A stretch of DNA of 64,000 nucleotides from Rahnella inusitata_A (GCF_965118895.1 NZ_CBCPJJ010000022.1:1-64000), one strand, 5' to 3'; counted from the stretch's first letter, positions 15,203 to 24,225 are shown. Notes: a model not told the origin generated them from the letters alone. Numbers and translations are program-made.

Positions 15203-16379
15203 TAAACTGGCGGCGGAGATTTCTGCACAGAATGATTTTATCGAGGAATTTGAGGCTACCGAAGACGCCAGTTCTTCGCCGTGGAACATGCAGATTCACG
15301 TTGGGCCTCTTACGGAGAATACGCCGGTTATCGATACGTCGCTGGCGCAGGAAATACGCCTGACGGATACCGTAACGGACATTATTAATGGACTGATGGA
15401 TGATGAAACCGAAGGCCTGAAACGCCTGCGGTCCACGCTTTCCGGCGAGGTATTGCAAAATCTGCGGCTGCTTGAAGTGTTCAGTCAGGCGCTGGCGGCT
15501 CAGCTGTGTGAGCGCGAAGGATTGTATTCGGCGCTGCTGATGAAAGTGTCCGAGGTGATGGGCTGGGATATTGACCACTATCAGCCTGAAGGGATTTCAT
15601 CACAGCGTCTTGCTGCGCTTAATTATCAGATTGAGAAAACGGGCGCGAACTATTACTGGTCGCAGCTGGGAAAAAAGTATCAGGGTTCGGCACTGGACCG
15701 CCAGCGTTCACGGCTGCTGACCGTGGAAGGGGCGACCCTGCCGTGGTGGGCTAAGTGGATGCCGGATTTTCTTACGCCGCTCAATAAAGAGCTGAGCCAC
15801 ATCCGTATGCATTTCCCATCCCTTTTGCCACGTGTCAATTCTCAGCTGGTTAACAGCCTGGCTGAAACCCGGCTGGCGCTGACCTGGGGAACTGTGTTTC
15901 TGACCGGGTTCTGGCTTTTGTTGATCGTGCTGGGCACCCGCGACGATCCCAACAGATGGCGTGACCGCATAGCGCTGATTTTACTGGTCGGTATTTTTAT
16001 ACAGGGTTACACCTTGCTGGAACAGCGACTGCGCTATCGTCCGGGCATTATGGTGATGATTGAAAGCGGCTTTTCACTGCTGGCGATGGTAGTTCTGGTC
16101 AGAATACTGTTGGGCTTTTTCGAGACGTTCAAACCGGACGTTGGCAATCTTCAAATGGCGGTGACAAATTACGGCGTGCTGAGTCTGGTCGGTTTTTTTG
16201 TGCTGTGGATGATGGCGCCGAAAAAATGGAAGTGGTATGCAGTGCCGCTCAACGCGATGGTTATGCTGGTGACCTTCCCGTGGTACTTGATGGCTAGAGC
16301 AAGCGGTATGGCGGGCGTAGTGGCATTTGTACTGCTGCTTGGGATGTATTCACTGCTGATTGCTTTTGGTATCCGCTGA
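15060..16379 (+). CDS. Membrane J-domain protein 2 (DjlB/DjlC-like)
   Basis: A 439-residue paralogue of the preceding gene. The first 48 residues are identical (J domain with RPD at 30-32). The middle is only moderately similar, with shared blocks such as MGWDID-like and LPRVNSQL-like, and the C-terminal third again holds about five membrane helices from about 274. It probably recruits HscC to the inner membrane for a different client from that of protein 1. The start overlaps the previous stop (ATGA). A bidirectional terminator follows and ends the operon. ATG 15060 is the start; the longer open frame upstream lies inside the previous gene. Confidence 0.85.
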   Translation: MSIWSVLGIDPTDDLSDIKRAYARKLKTTRPDRDPQGYQRLREAFEEAKLAAEISAQNDFIEEFEATEDASSSPWNMQIHVGPLTENTPVIDTSLAQEIRLTDTVTDIINGLMDDETEGLKRLRSTLSGEVLQNLRLLEVFSQALAAQLCEREGLYSALLMKVSEVMGWDIDHYQPEGISSQRLAALNYQIEKTGANYYWSQLGKKYQGSALDRQRSRLLTVEGATLPWWAKWMPDFLTPLNKELSHIRMHFPSLLPRVNSQLVNSLAETRLALTWGTVFLTGFWLLLIVLGTRDDPNRWRDRIALILLVGIFIQGYTLLEQRLRYRPGIMVMIESGFSLLAMVVLVRILLGFFETFKPDVGNLQMAVTNYGVLSLVGFFVLWMMAPKKWKWYAVPLNAMVMLVTFPWYLMARASGMAGVVAFVLLLGMYSLLIAFGIR

Positions 16380-16382
16380 CTA

Positions 16383-16416
16383 AACGGCAGGCTGATATTC
16401 TCGTCCGCCTGCCGTT
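16383..16416. terminator. Bidirectional hairpin between the J-protein operon and amyA
   Basis: A perfect 10-bp stem AACGGCAGGC / GCCTGCCGTT between converging genes. T-tracts on both sides are short, so efficiency is uncertain. Confidence 0.65.
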
Positions 16417-16420
16417 GGTG

Positions 16421-17902
16421 TTACTCCGCTAAAATCCAAACACTCACACTGCCCGCTTCGCAGAAGAATTGCGCCGTGCCGTGCTCGTCGGTTTCGATGA
16501 TGTCTTCACGATGTTCCAGCACATCCCGCCATTTCCTGTGTGCGAGATTTTCACCCAGTTCAATGGATTTCTCTCCCGCTTCGCTGTTGGACATCACTAC
16601 CACGCAGCCCGGATGCTCTTCGGTTCCGCTGCGGCTGAACGCAATGCAGTTCGGATGATCAAAATAGTCCGTTTGCACGCCCCACGCATGGGTCTGTCGT
16701 GCCTTGATTAACGTCTCGAGCCCAGGAATGGCAGGCATATCGATGGTGTAATTATTGCCGTCATCGCCTTCATCTTCATAGGTGGCGCCCAATAAGTCGG
16801 GATAGAAAACGATTGGCACACCCTGTTCACGCAACAGTATCAGCGCATAGGCCAGCGGTTTGAACCACGGCTCGATGGGTGCTTCCAGCGACTGCAAAGG
16901 CTGCGTGTCATGGTTAGCGACCAGCGTCACGGCGTGCGCCGGATCGGCGGCCACCAGCGTGTTGTCGAAGATCTGCGTGAAGTCGAAATCCGCCCCCTGC
17001 TTTGACGCATGGTGGAAATTCAGCTGCAAGGGTGCGTCGAAGAGCATCGTTTTACCCTCGACCTGATCGATATAATTTTGCAGCGTCGGGACATCGTGCG
17101 ACCAGTATTCGGCCACAATATACATGGGCTGCTCAGCTTGTGCCTGAATATGGTCGATCCAGTCTTTATAAAACCAGGCCGGAATGTGCTTGACCGCATC
17201 AAGACGAAAGCCGGTGCATTGCGTCTGATCGATTAACCAGCGCGCCCAATATTTCAGCTCCTCATTGACCGCGTTGTTACGGAAATCGACGTTGGCACCC
17301 ATCAGGTAATCGTAATTACCGAACTCGTCATCAACCTGATCGTTCCAGCCACCGGCGGTATAATCGTTGACGATTTTGAAGATGCCGTTTTCGTCCGGAT
17401 TTTCGATGTGATCAACGCCACTGAAGCAGTGGAAATCCCAGATAAATTTGGAGTACTGACCGTTGCGTACGGGGAATGTGAAACGCGTCCAGGCATCCGC
17501 TTCAATGACGTCATCGCTGATGTCTTCGCGGTTATCAATATTGACGCGGTTAACCTGCACGCGTTCTTTTTCGTCTGCACCCATTTTGTGATTAAGCACC
17601 ACATCGAGGATAACGCCGAGCTGATGTTGTTTCAGCGCAGCAATGGCCGCCAGCAAGCCGTCTTTATCGCCATACTTGGTGGCGCGTGAACCCTTTTGAT
17701 CGAACTCGCCAAGATCAAACAAATCATAGGTGTCATAACCGACCGAATATCCGCCGGAATCGCCCTTATATGCAGGCGGCAACCAGGCCGCAGTGATACC
17801 AATTTCTGCCAGCCACGCGGCTTTCTCCGCCACTTCCGGCCACAGCTTTCCGCCTTCCGGGTAATACCAGTGAAAAAACTGAAACAACGTAGGATTCTGC
17901 AT
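16421..17902 (-). CDS. amyA: Cytoplasmic alpha-amylase
   Basis: A 493-residue GH13 enzyme that hydrolyses internal alpha-1,4 bonds of maltodextrin or glycogen-type glucans. It closely matches E. coli AmyA (about 495) over its length, starting with MQNPTLFQFFHWYYPEGGK. GH13 motifs: DVVLNH (100-105), GFRLDAVKH with nucleophile D235, VAEYWS with acid/base E265 and the NHD motif at 330-332. There is no signal peptide, so it acts in the cytoplasm. It is transcribed alone, converging with the J-protein operon. Confidence 0.95.
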   Translation of the reverse strand: MQNPTLFQFFHWYYPEGGKLWPEVAEKAAWLAEIGITAAWLPPAYKGDSGGYSVGYDTYDLFDLGEFDQKGSRATKYGDKDGLLAAIAALKQHQLGVILDVVLNHKMGADEKERVQVNRVNIDNREDISDDVIEADAWTRFTFPVRNGQYSKFIWDFHCFSGVDHIENPDENGIFKIVNDYTAGGWNDQVDDEFGNYDYLMGANVDFRNNAVNEELKYWARWLIDQTQCTGFRLDAVKHIPAWFYKDWIDHIQAQAEQPMYIVAEYWSHDVPTLQNYIDQVEGKTMLFDAPLQLNFHHASKQGADFDFTQIFDNTLVAADPAHAVTLVANHDTQPLQSLEAPIEPWFKPLAYALILLREQGVPIVFYPDLLGATYEDEGDDGNNYTIDMPAIPGLETLIKARQTHAWGVQTDYFDHPNCIAFSRSGTEEHPGCVVVMSNSEAGEKSIELGENLAHRKWRDVLEHREDIIETDEHGTAQFFCEAGSVSVWILAE

Positions 17903-17977
17903 TCATGCTTTCCATTCAGATGACCGGGAAATGAAGTATGGAGCAGGATTTGGAAAAATGCGGCGCAAGGCAAAAAA

Positions 17978-18004
17978 AAGCCGGTCAGTAAGGCTGACCG
18001 GCTT
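17978..18004 (-). terminator. Rho-independent terminator of proP
   Basis: Stem AAGCCGGTCAG / CTGACCGGCTT, followed on the minus strand by a run of eight T residues. It lies 20 bases after the proP stop. Confidence 0.85.
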
Positions 18005-18023
18005 CATTTACTTCATCAAAAAA

Positions 18024-19532
18024 TCATCCGTTGATTTCAGGATGCTGGTCGATCAGGTTCTTTCTTTTGGCCTGAAGTTCAGCAATCTGCGTATCAATAT
18101 CTTCGATTTTCTGTTCGATATTGTCGTGATGCTCTTGCAGGATTTCCTTCGCTTCAGCACGGTCAGAAGCTGCCGGGGTAGCGCCTTTCAGCGGACGGTT
18201 GGCAGTTTCTTTCATGAAGACACCGGTGACCAGACCAATGACCGCGACCACCATCAGGTAGTAGGCAGGCATATACAAGTTCCCGGTCGATTCCACCAGC
18301 CACGCGGCGATGGTTGGCGTCAGGCCAGCAATCAGCACTGAAACGTTAAAGGCAATCGCCAGCGCGCTGTAACGGATATGGGTCGGGAACATCGCCGGTA
18401 AGGTCGAGGCCATCACGCCGATGAAGCAGTTGAGCAACACAGCGAGGATCAGAAGCCCAGCGAAAATAAGCCCGACCACGCCGCTGTTGATCAGAATGAA
18501 GCACGGGATCGCCAGAATAAACAGCCCCACGCTGCCGATCAGAATGAACGGCTTACGGCCAAAGCGGTCGCTCAGCAAGCCCATAAACGGCTGGACGAAC
18601 AGCATACCGACCATGATGGCGATAATGATCAATACACCATGGTCTTCAGAGTAATGCAGGCTGTGCGACAGGTAGCTCGGCATATACGTCAGCAACATGT
18701 AGTAGGTGACGTTAGTCGCAATCACCATACCGACGCAGACGATCAGCGGTTTCCACTGTTTGGTCAGTATTTCGCGGAAAGAGACTCTCGGTGGCTCTGC
18801 AATGTCTTTACGGGAATCGCTGTCGATTTTATCGACGTGCTGCTGGAACGTCGGGGTCTCTTCCAGCGCATGACGCAGGTAGATACCGATCAGGCCCAGC
18901 GGTGCAGCGATGAAGAACGGAATACGCCAGCCCCACTCGAGGAAGTTCGCTTCACCGACGATGCTGGAAATCAGGACAACCACGCCCGCACCGAGGATAA
19001 AACCGGCGATGGAGCCGAAGTCCAGCCAGCTGCCGAGGAAGCCTCGTTTTCTGTCCGGAGAATATTCCGCAACGAAAATCGCGGCACCGGTGTATTCACC
19101 GCCAACCGAGAAGCCCTGCGCCAGTTTTGCCAGTAACAGCAAAATCGGTGCCCAGATGCCGATGGTGGCGTATCCGGGTATCAGTCCAATACAGAACGTA
19201 CTGACTGACATGATAATAATGGTGACAGATAACACTTTCTGCCGGCCAAACTTATCACCCAGTGCACCAAAGAACAGACCGCCCAGAGGCCTGACGAGGA
19301 ATGGCACGGAGAATGTTGCCAGTGCGGCAATCATCTGAATACCCGGATCTGCGCCAGGGAAAAACACCTGACCCAGCGCGAAGGCGACAAAACCGTACAC
19401 CCCAAAGTCAAACCACTCCATCGCATTACCGAGCGCAGCAGCGGTGATCGCCTTCTTCAGCTTGGAATCGTCGATGATAGTAATGTCGTTAATTTGCATC
19501 GGTTTGACGCGTTTCTTTCTCAATCTGATCAT
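18024..19532 (-). CDS. proP: Proline/betaine proton symporter ProP
   Basis: A 502-residue MFS (MHS family) osmosensory transporter for proline, glycine betaine and related solutes. It matches E. coli ProP throughout: AITAAALGNAMEWFDFGVYG at the first helix, conserved loop PDRKRGFLGSWLDFGS, and the C-terminal coiled coil after about residue 460 (heptads IEQKIEDIDTQIAELQAKR) that tunes osmosensing. Of two nearby ATGs I chose 19532, since AAAAGGG lies six bases before it; the one at 19538 abuts the ribosome site. The divergent spacer shared with ogl contains a CRP-like site. Confidence 0.93.
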   Translation of the reverse strand: MIRLRKKRVKPMQINDITIIDDSKLKKAITAAALGNAMEWFDFGVYGFVAFALGQVFFPGADPGIQMIAALATFSVPFLVRPLGGLFFGALGDKFGRQKVLSVTIIIMSVSTFCIGLIPGYATIGIWAPILLLLAKLAQGFSVGGEYTGAAIFVAEYSPDRKRGFLGSWLDFGSIAGFILGAGVVVLISSIVGEANFLEWGWRIPFFIAAPLGLIGIYLRHALEETPTFQQHVDKIDSDSRKDIAEPPRVSFREILTKQWKPLIVCVGMVIATNVTYYMLLTYMPSYLSHSLHYSEDHGVLIIIAIMVGMLFVQPFMGLLSDRFGRKPFILIGSVGLFILAIPCFILINSGVVGLIFAGLLILAVLLNCFIGVMASTLPAMFPTHIRYSALAIAFNVSVLIAGLTPTIAAWLVESTGNLYMPAYYLMVVAVIGLVTGVFMKETANRPLKGATPAASDRAEAKEILQEHHDNIEQKIEDIDTQIAELQAKRKNLIDQHPEING

Positions 19533-19666
19533 GTACATCCCTTTTCTAAAATAACTCCACTGTGTAAAGCGTGAGGTATTTGTTCTGTACCCTTAATGTA
19601 TTTCAGGCATCAATTGTTATTTACGAAACCATGACATTATAGAATGTTTTTTACAGAAGGGAAAAA

Positions 19667-19682
19667 TGTGATCAACATTACA
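19667..19682. promoter_or_regulatory. CRP-like binding site
   Basis: TGTGA-TCAACA-TTACA, one mismatch from the CRP consensus TGTGA-N6-TCACA. It lies 135 bases upstream of proP and 130 upstream of ogl. CRP is known to act on E. coli proP and on pectinolysis genes, so either direction is plausible. Confidence 0.5.
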
Positions 19683-19739
19683 TTTCTGGCAGCCTCTGCC
19701 TTCAGGGTGCCGCAGTAAGTGGTAATGTGTTTTCAATTT

Positions 19740-19759
19740 AATGAAATTACATTTCAATT
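19740..19759. promoter_or_regulatory. KdgR-like operator of ogl-kdgF
   Basis: AATGAAATTACATTTCAATT is a near-perfect palindrome close to the KdgR box (AATGAAA-N5-TTTCATT pattern). It ends 53 bases before the ogl start. KdgR represses pectin-catabolism genes in Dickeya/Pectobacterium and is released by 2-keto-3-deoxygluconate. Confidence 0.6.
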
Positions 19760-19812
19760 AATAAATGAAAGCCAAAGAAAGGCTGATTTTATTGCCATTT
19801 ATGAGGTGAATC

Positions 19813-20994
19813 ATGGCGAAAGGTTCTCAGATTCAATTCAGTTTCCACACCGTTTCGGACCCGCAAACCGGTGCGCACGTCACTCGTCTGACGCCGCCCG
19901 ATGTGCTCTGTCATCGCAACTATTTTTATCAAAAATGTTTTACCCGTGATGGCAGTAAGGTTTTGTTTGCAGGGGAATTTGACGGCAATCGCAACTATTA
20001 CTTGCTGGATCTGAGCACCCAAAAAGCGGTGCAGCTGACCGAAGGTCATGGCGATAACACCTTTGGCGGATTCCTGTCTCCGGACGATCAATACCTTTAC
20101 TACGTCAAAAATGAGCGTCGTCTGCAACGGGTAAAACTGGCGGATTTCAGCGAAGCAACGGTATATCAGGTCCCTGAAGAATGGGTCGGTTACGGCACAT
20201 GGGTGGCGAACAGTGAATGCACCAGTCTGGTTGGCATTGAGATCCGCCGTGAAGACTGGACGCCGCTCTCAGACTGGAAAATCTTCCAGGCGTTTTACCA
20301 CAGCAATCCGCACTGCCGCCTGCTGAAGGTGGAGCTGCTGAGCGGAAAATCCACCGTCATTCATGAGAAAAATGAATGGCTCGGCCATCCTATCTATCGC
20401 CCTTATGATGACAGCACCGTCGCGTTTTGCCACGAAGGCCCGCACGATCTGGTCGATGCGCGCATGTGGCTGGTCAATGAAGACGGCACCAATGTGCGCA
20501 AAGTGAAAGAACATGCGCCTGGCGAGAGCTGCACGCACGAGTTCTGGGTGCCGGACGGCTCCGCGCTGATGTATGTTTCCTATCTGAAAGGTCAGCACGA
20601 TCGCCATATCCGCCGTTTCGATCCGCAAACCGGCGAAGATATCAGCCTGATGACCATGCCTGCGTGTTCCCATCTGATGAGTAACGAGACCGGCTCGCTG
20701 CTGGTCGGCGACGGTTCCGGTACGCCGGTGGATGTGAAAGACACCGCAAGCCATACGATTGAAAACGATCCGTGGCTATACATTTTTGATGCTAACACCC
20801 GGCAGTACGCCCAGCTGGTGACGCATAACAGTTCGTGGCGCGTGCTCGACGGCGACCGTCAGGTGACGCATCCACACCCTTCTTTCTCGCCAGACGATCG
20901 TCATGTTCTGTTCACTACGGATTACGAAGGATTACCCGCGCTGTACCTGGCGGAAATCCCCGACGCCCTGCTCAACTCATTACGTAAGGACTAA
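19813..20994 (+). CDS. ogl: Oligogalacturonate lyase
   Basis: A 393-residue cytoplasmic lyase that splits short (un)saturated oligogalacturonides into 5-keto-4-deoxyuronate units. It closely follows Dickeya/Yersinia Ogl: CHRNYFYQKCFTRDGSK, NTFGGFLSPDD, CHEGPHDLVDARMW and the metal-binding segment QVTHPHPSF near the end, with a repeated propeller-like pattern. GAGG precedes ATG 19813. kdgF follows after 3 bases, and a KdgR-like box lies upstream. No pectate lyase or oligogalacturonate importer is in the window, so the rest of the pathway must lie elsewhere. Confidence 0.93.
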   Translation: MAKGSQIQFSFHTVSDPQTGAHVTRLTPPDVLCHRNYFYQKCFTRDGSKVLFAGEFDGNRNYYLLDLSTQKAVQLTEGHGDNTFGGFLSPDDQYLYYVKNERRLQRVKLADFSEATVYQVPEEWVGYGTWVANSECTSLVGIEIRREDWTPLSDWKIFQAFYHSNPHCRLLKVELLSGKSTVIHEKNEWLGHPIYRPYDDSTVAFCHEGPHDLVDARMWLVNEDGTNVRKVKEHAPGESCTHEFWVPDGSALMYVSYLKGQHDRHIRRFDPQTGEDISLMTMPACSHLMSNETGSLLVGDGSGTPVDVKDTASHTIENDPWLYIFDANTRQYAQLVTHNSSWRVLDGDRQVTHPHPSFSPDDRHVLFTTDYEGLPALYLAEIPDALLNSLRKD

Positions 20995-20997
20995 CCG

Positions 20998-21318
20998 ATG
21001 TTTATCTTTAAGAAAGACATTCCGTTGCAAGACCTGGGCGCCGGTGTCAGCCGTCGCGTTCTGGCACATGACGGCACCCTGATGGCGGTCGAAGTGTATT
21101 TTGAAGAAGGCGCGGTCGGCCCGATGCATAACCATGTGCACGAGCAGTTGACGTACGTGCTGTCCGGACGCTTCAAATTCACCATTGGTGAAGAGACTCG
21201 GGAAGTCTCGGCGGGCGATACGCTGTATAAAAAACCGTACATCATGCACGGCTGCGTCTGTCTGGAGAAAGGCGTACTGCTCGATACCTTTACGCCGCAG
21301 CGACAAGATTTTCTCTAA
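20998..21318 (+). CDS. kdgF: KdgF-like cupin (pectin-derived uronate conversion)
   Basis: A 106-residue single-domain cupin. The metal-binding motif GPMHNHVHEQLTYVLSG (residues 41-57) and a later His (IMHG) supply ligands. KdgF proteins convert 4,5-unsaturated galacturonate, released by Ogl and similar lyases, into the linear keto form DKI. The position three bases behind ogl, in one operon and ending at the 21371 terminator, fits that role exactly. Length is normal for KdgF. Confidence 0.85.
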   Translation: MFIFKKDIPLQDLGAGVSRRVLAHDGTLMAVEVYFEEGAVGPMHNHVHEQLTYVLSGRFKFTIGEETREVSAGDTLYKKPYIMHGCVCLEKGVLLDTFTPQRQDFL

Positions 21319-21351
21319 TAGCTTGTCATTGCCCAAATAGCTTGTCATTGC
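21317..21351 (+). repeat. Short tandem direct repeat behind kdgF
   Basis: AATAGCTTGTCATTGC occurs twice at a 19-base period (21317-21332 and 21336-21351), the first copy overlapping the kdgF stop codon. It is probably a simple slippage duplication. Confidence 0.7.
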
Positions 21352-21365
21352 TCAGTTTTGTTCGT

Positions 21366-21401
21366 AAAAAAAACCGCAACGTGGTTCCGCTGCGGTTTTT
21401 T
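21366..21401. terminator. Rho-independent terminator of ogl-kdgF
   Basis: Stem AAACCGCA / TGCGGTTT with flanking A and T runs, so it can work on both strands, after kdgF and after the converging oxidoreductase gene. Confidence 0.85.
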
Positions 21402-21472
21402 CAGTTTGATAGACGTGAAAAGCACCTCATGGAGACGCTTTGGCAGCTCAAACTATGTCGTTAACTTATTTA

Positions 21473-22381
21473 TCAGAGCGTACCGGTACCGCCGTCGGAA
21501 CACCACACCTGACCTGAGGTATAACTGCTTTCATTCGAGGCTAATGCCACGTACATCCCAGCAATCTCAGCCGGTTGTCCCGGACGGCCCAGCGGTGCCT
21601 GCTCACCAAATTTCTCAACTTTCTCCTGCGGCTGGCCGCCTGAGGTTTGCAAAACAGTCCAGTATGGACCCGGTGCCACCGAGTTCACGCGGATGCCTTC
21701 CGGTGCCAGTTGTTTAGCGAGACCTTTGGTAAATGCCACAATTGAGGCTTTGGTTTGCGAATAATCGAGCAGATTATCACTGGGTAAAAATGCCTGTACT
21801 GAAGAAGTATTGATGATTGAGCTTCCGCGCGGCAAATAATCCAGTGCGGCTTTAGTGATCCAGAACATCGCATAAACATTGGTTTTAAACGTCGCGTCAA
21901 AGGCTTCGGTGGTCAGATCTTTGATCGAATTACAGTACTGCTGGCGACCTGCGTTATTCACCAGCACATCCAGCCCGCCGAGCTGCTCAGCGGCGTCTTT
22001 CACCAGACGCTGACAGAATTTCTCATCGCGAATATCACCGGGGATCGCCACAATCTTATGGCCTTCTTTACTCAACAGATTCACCACATCTTGCGCGTCC
22101 GGCTCTTCATCCGGCAGATAGTTGATGGCGACATCCGCGCCTTCACGAGCAAAAGCTATCGCCACCGCCCTGCCGATACCGGAATCTCCGCCGGTGACCA
22201 GCGCTTTACGCCCCTTCAGACGTCCACTCCCTTTATACGACGTTTCACCGTGATCGGGCACCGGGATCATCTTACTGACCAGCCCGGGGAACGGCTGTTT
22301 CTGCTGTTCAAAGGGCGGTTTAGGAAAGGTGTCGACGTGGGGATCGTTAAGGGAAACGGGGATCGTTTTATTGCTGTTCAT
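21473..22381 (-). CDS. SDR-family oxidoreductase (YghA/GSP39-like)
   Basis: A 302-residue short-chain dehydrogenase with a 55-residue N-terminal extension typical of the YghA/general-stress-protein-39 group. NAD(P)-binding TGGDSGIG (63-70), NNAG (142-145), catalytic Ser around 193, and Tyr207-x-x-x-Lys211. The substrate is unknown. The start is ATG 22381 with AAGGAG eight bases upstream; the slightly longer frame uses a TTG without spacing. It is a single-gene unit. Confidence 0.87.
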   Translation of the reverse strand: MNSNKTIPVSLNDPHVDTFPKPPFEQQKQPFPGLVSKMIPVPDHGETSYKGSGRLKGRKALVTGGDSGIGRAVAIAFAREGADVAINYLPDEEPDAQDVVNLLSKEGHKIVAIPGDIRDEKFCQRLVKDAAEQLGGLDVLVNNAGRQQYCNSIKDLTTEAFDATFKTNVYAMFWITKAALDYLPRGSSIINTSSVQAFLPSDNLLDYSQTKASIVAFTKGLAKQLAPEGIRVNSVAPGPYWTVLQTSGGQPQEKVEKFGEQAPLGRPGQPAEIAGMYVALASNESSYTSGQVWCSDGGTGTL

Positions 22382-22657
22382 ACACAAGCTCCTTGTCTTA
22401 AAAACGTATGAAGGAACCCTAAGGGTAGGACAGAATCTTCCACGCGAGATGCATTAAGGATATTTCTGAGTTGGAAGGCCCGTTAGCCCGCCGGGAGGGA
22501 AACCCTTTCAATCATTTGCATTTCGACACAATTAATCGCCCCTCATATCAGGCCTTTTCTCGTTATCATCCTGACCTATCTGAAAAGAACAGGCTTCGTT
22601 GCAATAACAATGGAATGGCAGCGGGCGTTATGTTGATGGTTTTGAACGGGATACATT

Positions 22658-22975
22658 ATGCGTCATTCTAAAATTATTATGTTGTCAGCTCTGGTCTTCT
22701 CCTCCGTGATGATGTTTACGCACACCGCTACTGCGGCGACCACGTCACATGAGATTAAGTCATTCTTCGACGACTCTACTGAATACAAAATTGGTGACGC
22801 CGTACCTGGCTTGTACCGCACCAAGCCGTATGAAATTGTGGACTGGCAGCAGCGTCACCTGCCAGCGCCGGATGCCGGCAGCCACTGGACATACATCGGC
22901 GGCAACTACGCCATGATTACCGACACCGACGGTAAAATCCTTAAAGCTGAATCCGGCGATATCTACTTCCAGTAA
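22658..22975 (+). CDS. RcnB-family periplasmic protein
   Basis: A 105-residue exported protein. Residues 1-27 form a signal peptide ending in TATAA. The mature part reads KIGDAVPGLYRTKPYEIVDWQQRHLPAPDAGSHWTYIGG when taken in pieces, the pattern of RcnB, the periplasmic protein that tunes nickel/cobalt export by RcnA in E. coli. No rcnA or rcnR is adjacent, so a metal role here is only suggested by family. A bidirectional terminator follows. Confidence 0.8.
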   Translation: MRHSKIIMLSALVFSSVMMFTHTATAATTSHEIKSFFDDSTEYKIGDAVPGLYRTKPYEIVDWQQRHLPAPDAGSHWTYIGGNYAMITDTDGKILKAESGDIYFQ

Positions 22976-22997
22976 TACGATTTCCGGTCATACAAAA

Positions 22998-23032
22998 AAG
23001 GCGCTTCCCGCAAGGTAAGCGCCTTTTTTTTT
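22998..23032. terminator. Rho-independent terminator, bidirectional
   Basis: Stem AAGGCGCTT / AAGCGCCTT followed by eight T residues, with an A run on the other side. It serves the RcnB-like gene and the converging 23056 gene. Confidence 0.87.
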
Positions 23033-23055
23033 CTGCGATCTCAGGGTTTATCAGC

Positions 23056-23826
23056 TCAGAGTTCAGCAGCGCCGGGGTTATCGAACCCGACACGGCCAAT
23101 GAAGGGTAAGCGCAGCGCGGGAGATTTAATATCCACGCCGAGATTCAGCCCCAGCACATTCACCTCAACGCCCTCTTCTACGCCCAGTGTGACACCCAGC
23201 AGCCCCAGTACGGATACCTGCACACCGCGCCCCGACGGCGGTAAACCTATCGGATTAGTTATCCCGCGGTAATCTTTGCCGATGGCATTCGATGGCAAGT
23301 CCAGCTGGAGATCCGGCACTTCGCGGCCAATGTGCGCCATAAAAGTGTTGCTGTTCGGGCCCGGCCACGCGTGATACGTCTGCGGGTAAGGGTAACGTTT
23401 AATGGCGGCTTCTATCTGCGGGATCATCGCCTGTGCTTCAGCCCCCCGGTGATCAACAAGTTTTCTCGGGCGCGAGCCAAACCAGTAGCCGTCAGGGATC
23501 GCGTAATCACGACGCACCACATTTTTACTGCCCCAGCTGATCACGTCGTAACGCGTGAACCGGGTTTCACCTTCACGTTTGAAGATAATCCACGGATGTA
23601 CCGCCACCAGTCCGCGCCAGCCGTAAGTCGGCGCAGCGTAGATCTGCACAATGGCGGTACTTTTAAATTTCATCGGATCCGGCGCAATGCCGGCCGAATC
23701 ACGTCGCGCCGTCGACCAGTTTTGCGCAGGCGCTTCTTTGGTCTGCGTCGCTTTGGCATAACTGTAGCCAAACGACAGCAGCAAAATGCAGACAAACGCG
23801 AGGCTGAACCATTTAAGGGTGATCAT
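23056..23826 (-). CDS. DUF3750-type envelope protein
   Basis: A 256-residue protein with an N-terminal hydrophobic segment (residues 5-20, WFSLAFVCILLLSFGY) that is a signal anchor or signal peptide. The body (YGWRGLVAVHPWIIFKRE, then DGYWFGSRPRKL and HAWPGPNSNTFMAH) matches my memory of the DUF3750 family. It probably acts in the periplasm. A Gly-rich C-terminal third (VSVLGLLGVTLGVEEGVEV) is low in charge. Function is unknown. It stands alone. Confidence 0.75.
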   Translation of the reverse strand: MITLKWFSLAFVCILLLSFGYSYAKATQTKEAPAQNWSTARRDSAGIAPDPMKFKSTAIVQIYAAPTYGWRGLVAVHPWIIFKREGETRFTRYDVISWGSKNVVRRDYAIPDGYWFGSRPRKLVDHRGAEAQAMIPQIEAAIKRYPYPQTYHAWPGPNSNTFMAHIGREVPDLQLDLPSNAIGKDYRGITNPIGLPPSGRGVQVSVLGLLGVTLGVEEGVEVNVLGLNLGVDIKSPALRLPFIGRVGFDNPGAAEL

Positions 23827-23912
23827 GCTTTATTCACCTGAGGGATTTGAGAGAAACCACAACATTACGCATTGCACATGGGGGTGGCAATGTGAAAATC
23901 GGGGGTGAGAGT

Positions 23913-24157
23913 TTACCAATGGTCAGGAACGATGGTTTGGCATAATTCGGGTCGGTCGACATAATAGACTGCAAATTTTTTCTCATGGCAAGATGTATAA
24001 GATGAAAACATGAATATTACGCTTAGCAATAAAACAACAATATAACCCAAAAAAAAGGACAGCAGGCTAAAAACCAACCAAAAACATAACACATCTTATA
24101 TAAAAACCATTTTTTAAAGGTAGGTTTCTCTAAGTTTATTTTACGATGCACGTTCAT
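23913..24157 (-). pseudogene. Second immunity-like membrane gene, split by a frameshift in a T8 run
   Basis: From ATG 24157 (AAAGG seven bases upstream) the minus strand encodes a basic N-terminus and a hydrophobic stretch, FKKWFLYKMCYVFGWFLACC. It hits a stop after the run of eight T (plus-strand A run at 24049-24056). One extra T would join it to another frame reading GYIVVLLLSVIFMFSSYTSC and then YYVDRPELCQTIVPDHW. The joined 81-residue product resembles both ends of the 24226-24690 protein (KGWVLYK..., SSSYTHCP...YYVIDPQRCVTIIP), with the middle missing. It may be a decayed duplicate immunity gene, a slippage-dependent gene or a sequencing indel. Confidence 0.5.
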
Positions 24158-24225
24158 ATTTACACCTTTAATCTCAACTAAAATCAGATAAGCGAGGGTT
24201 AGGTTTCATAATATTCACTAAGTTT

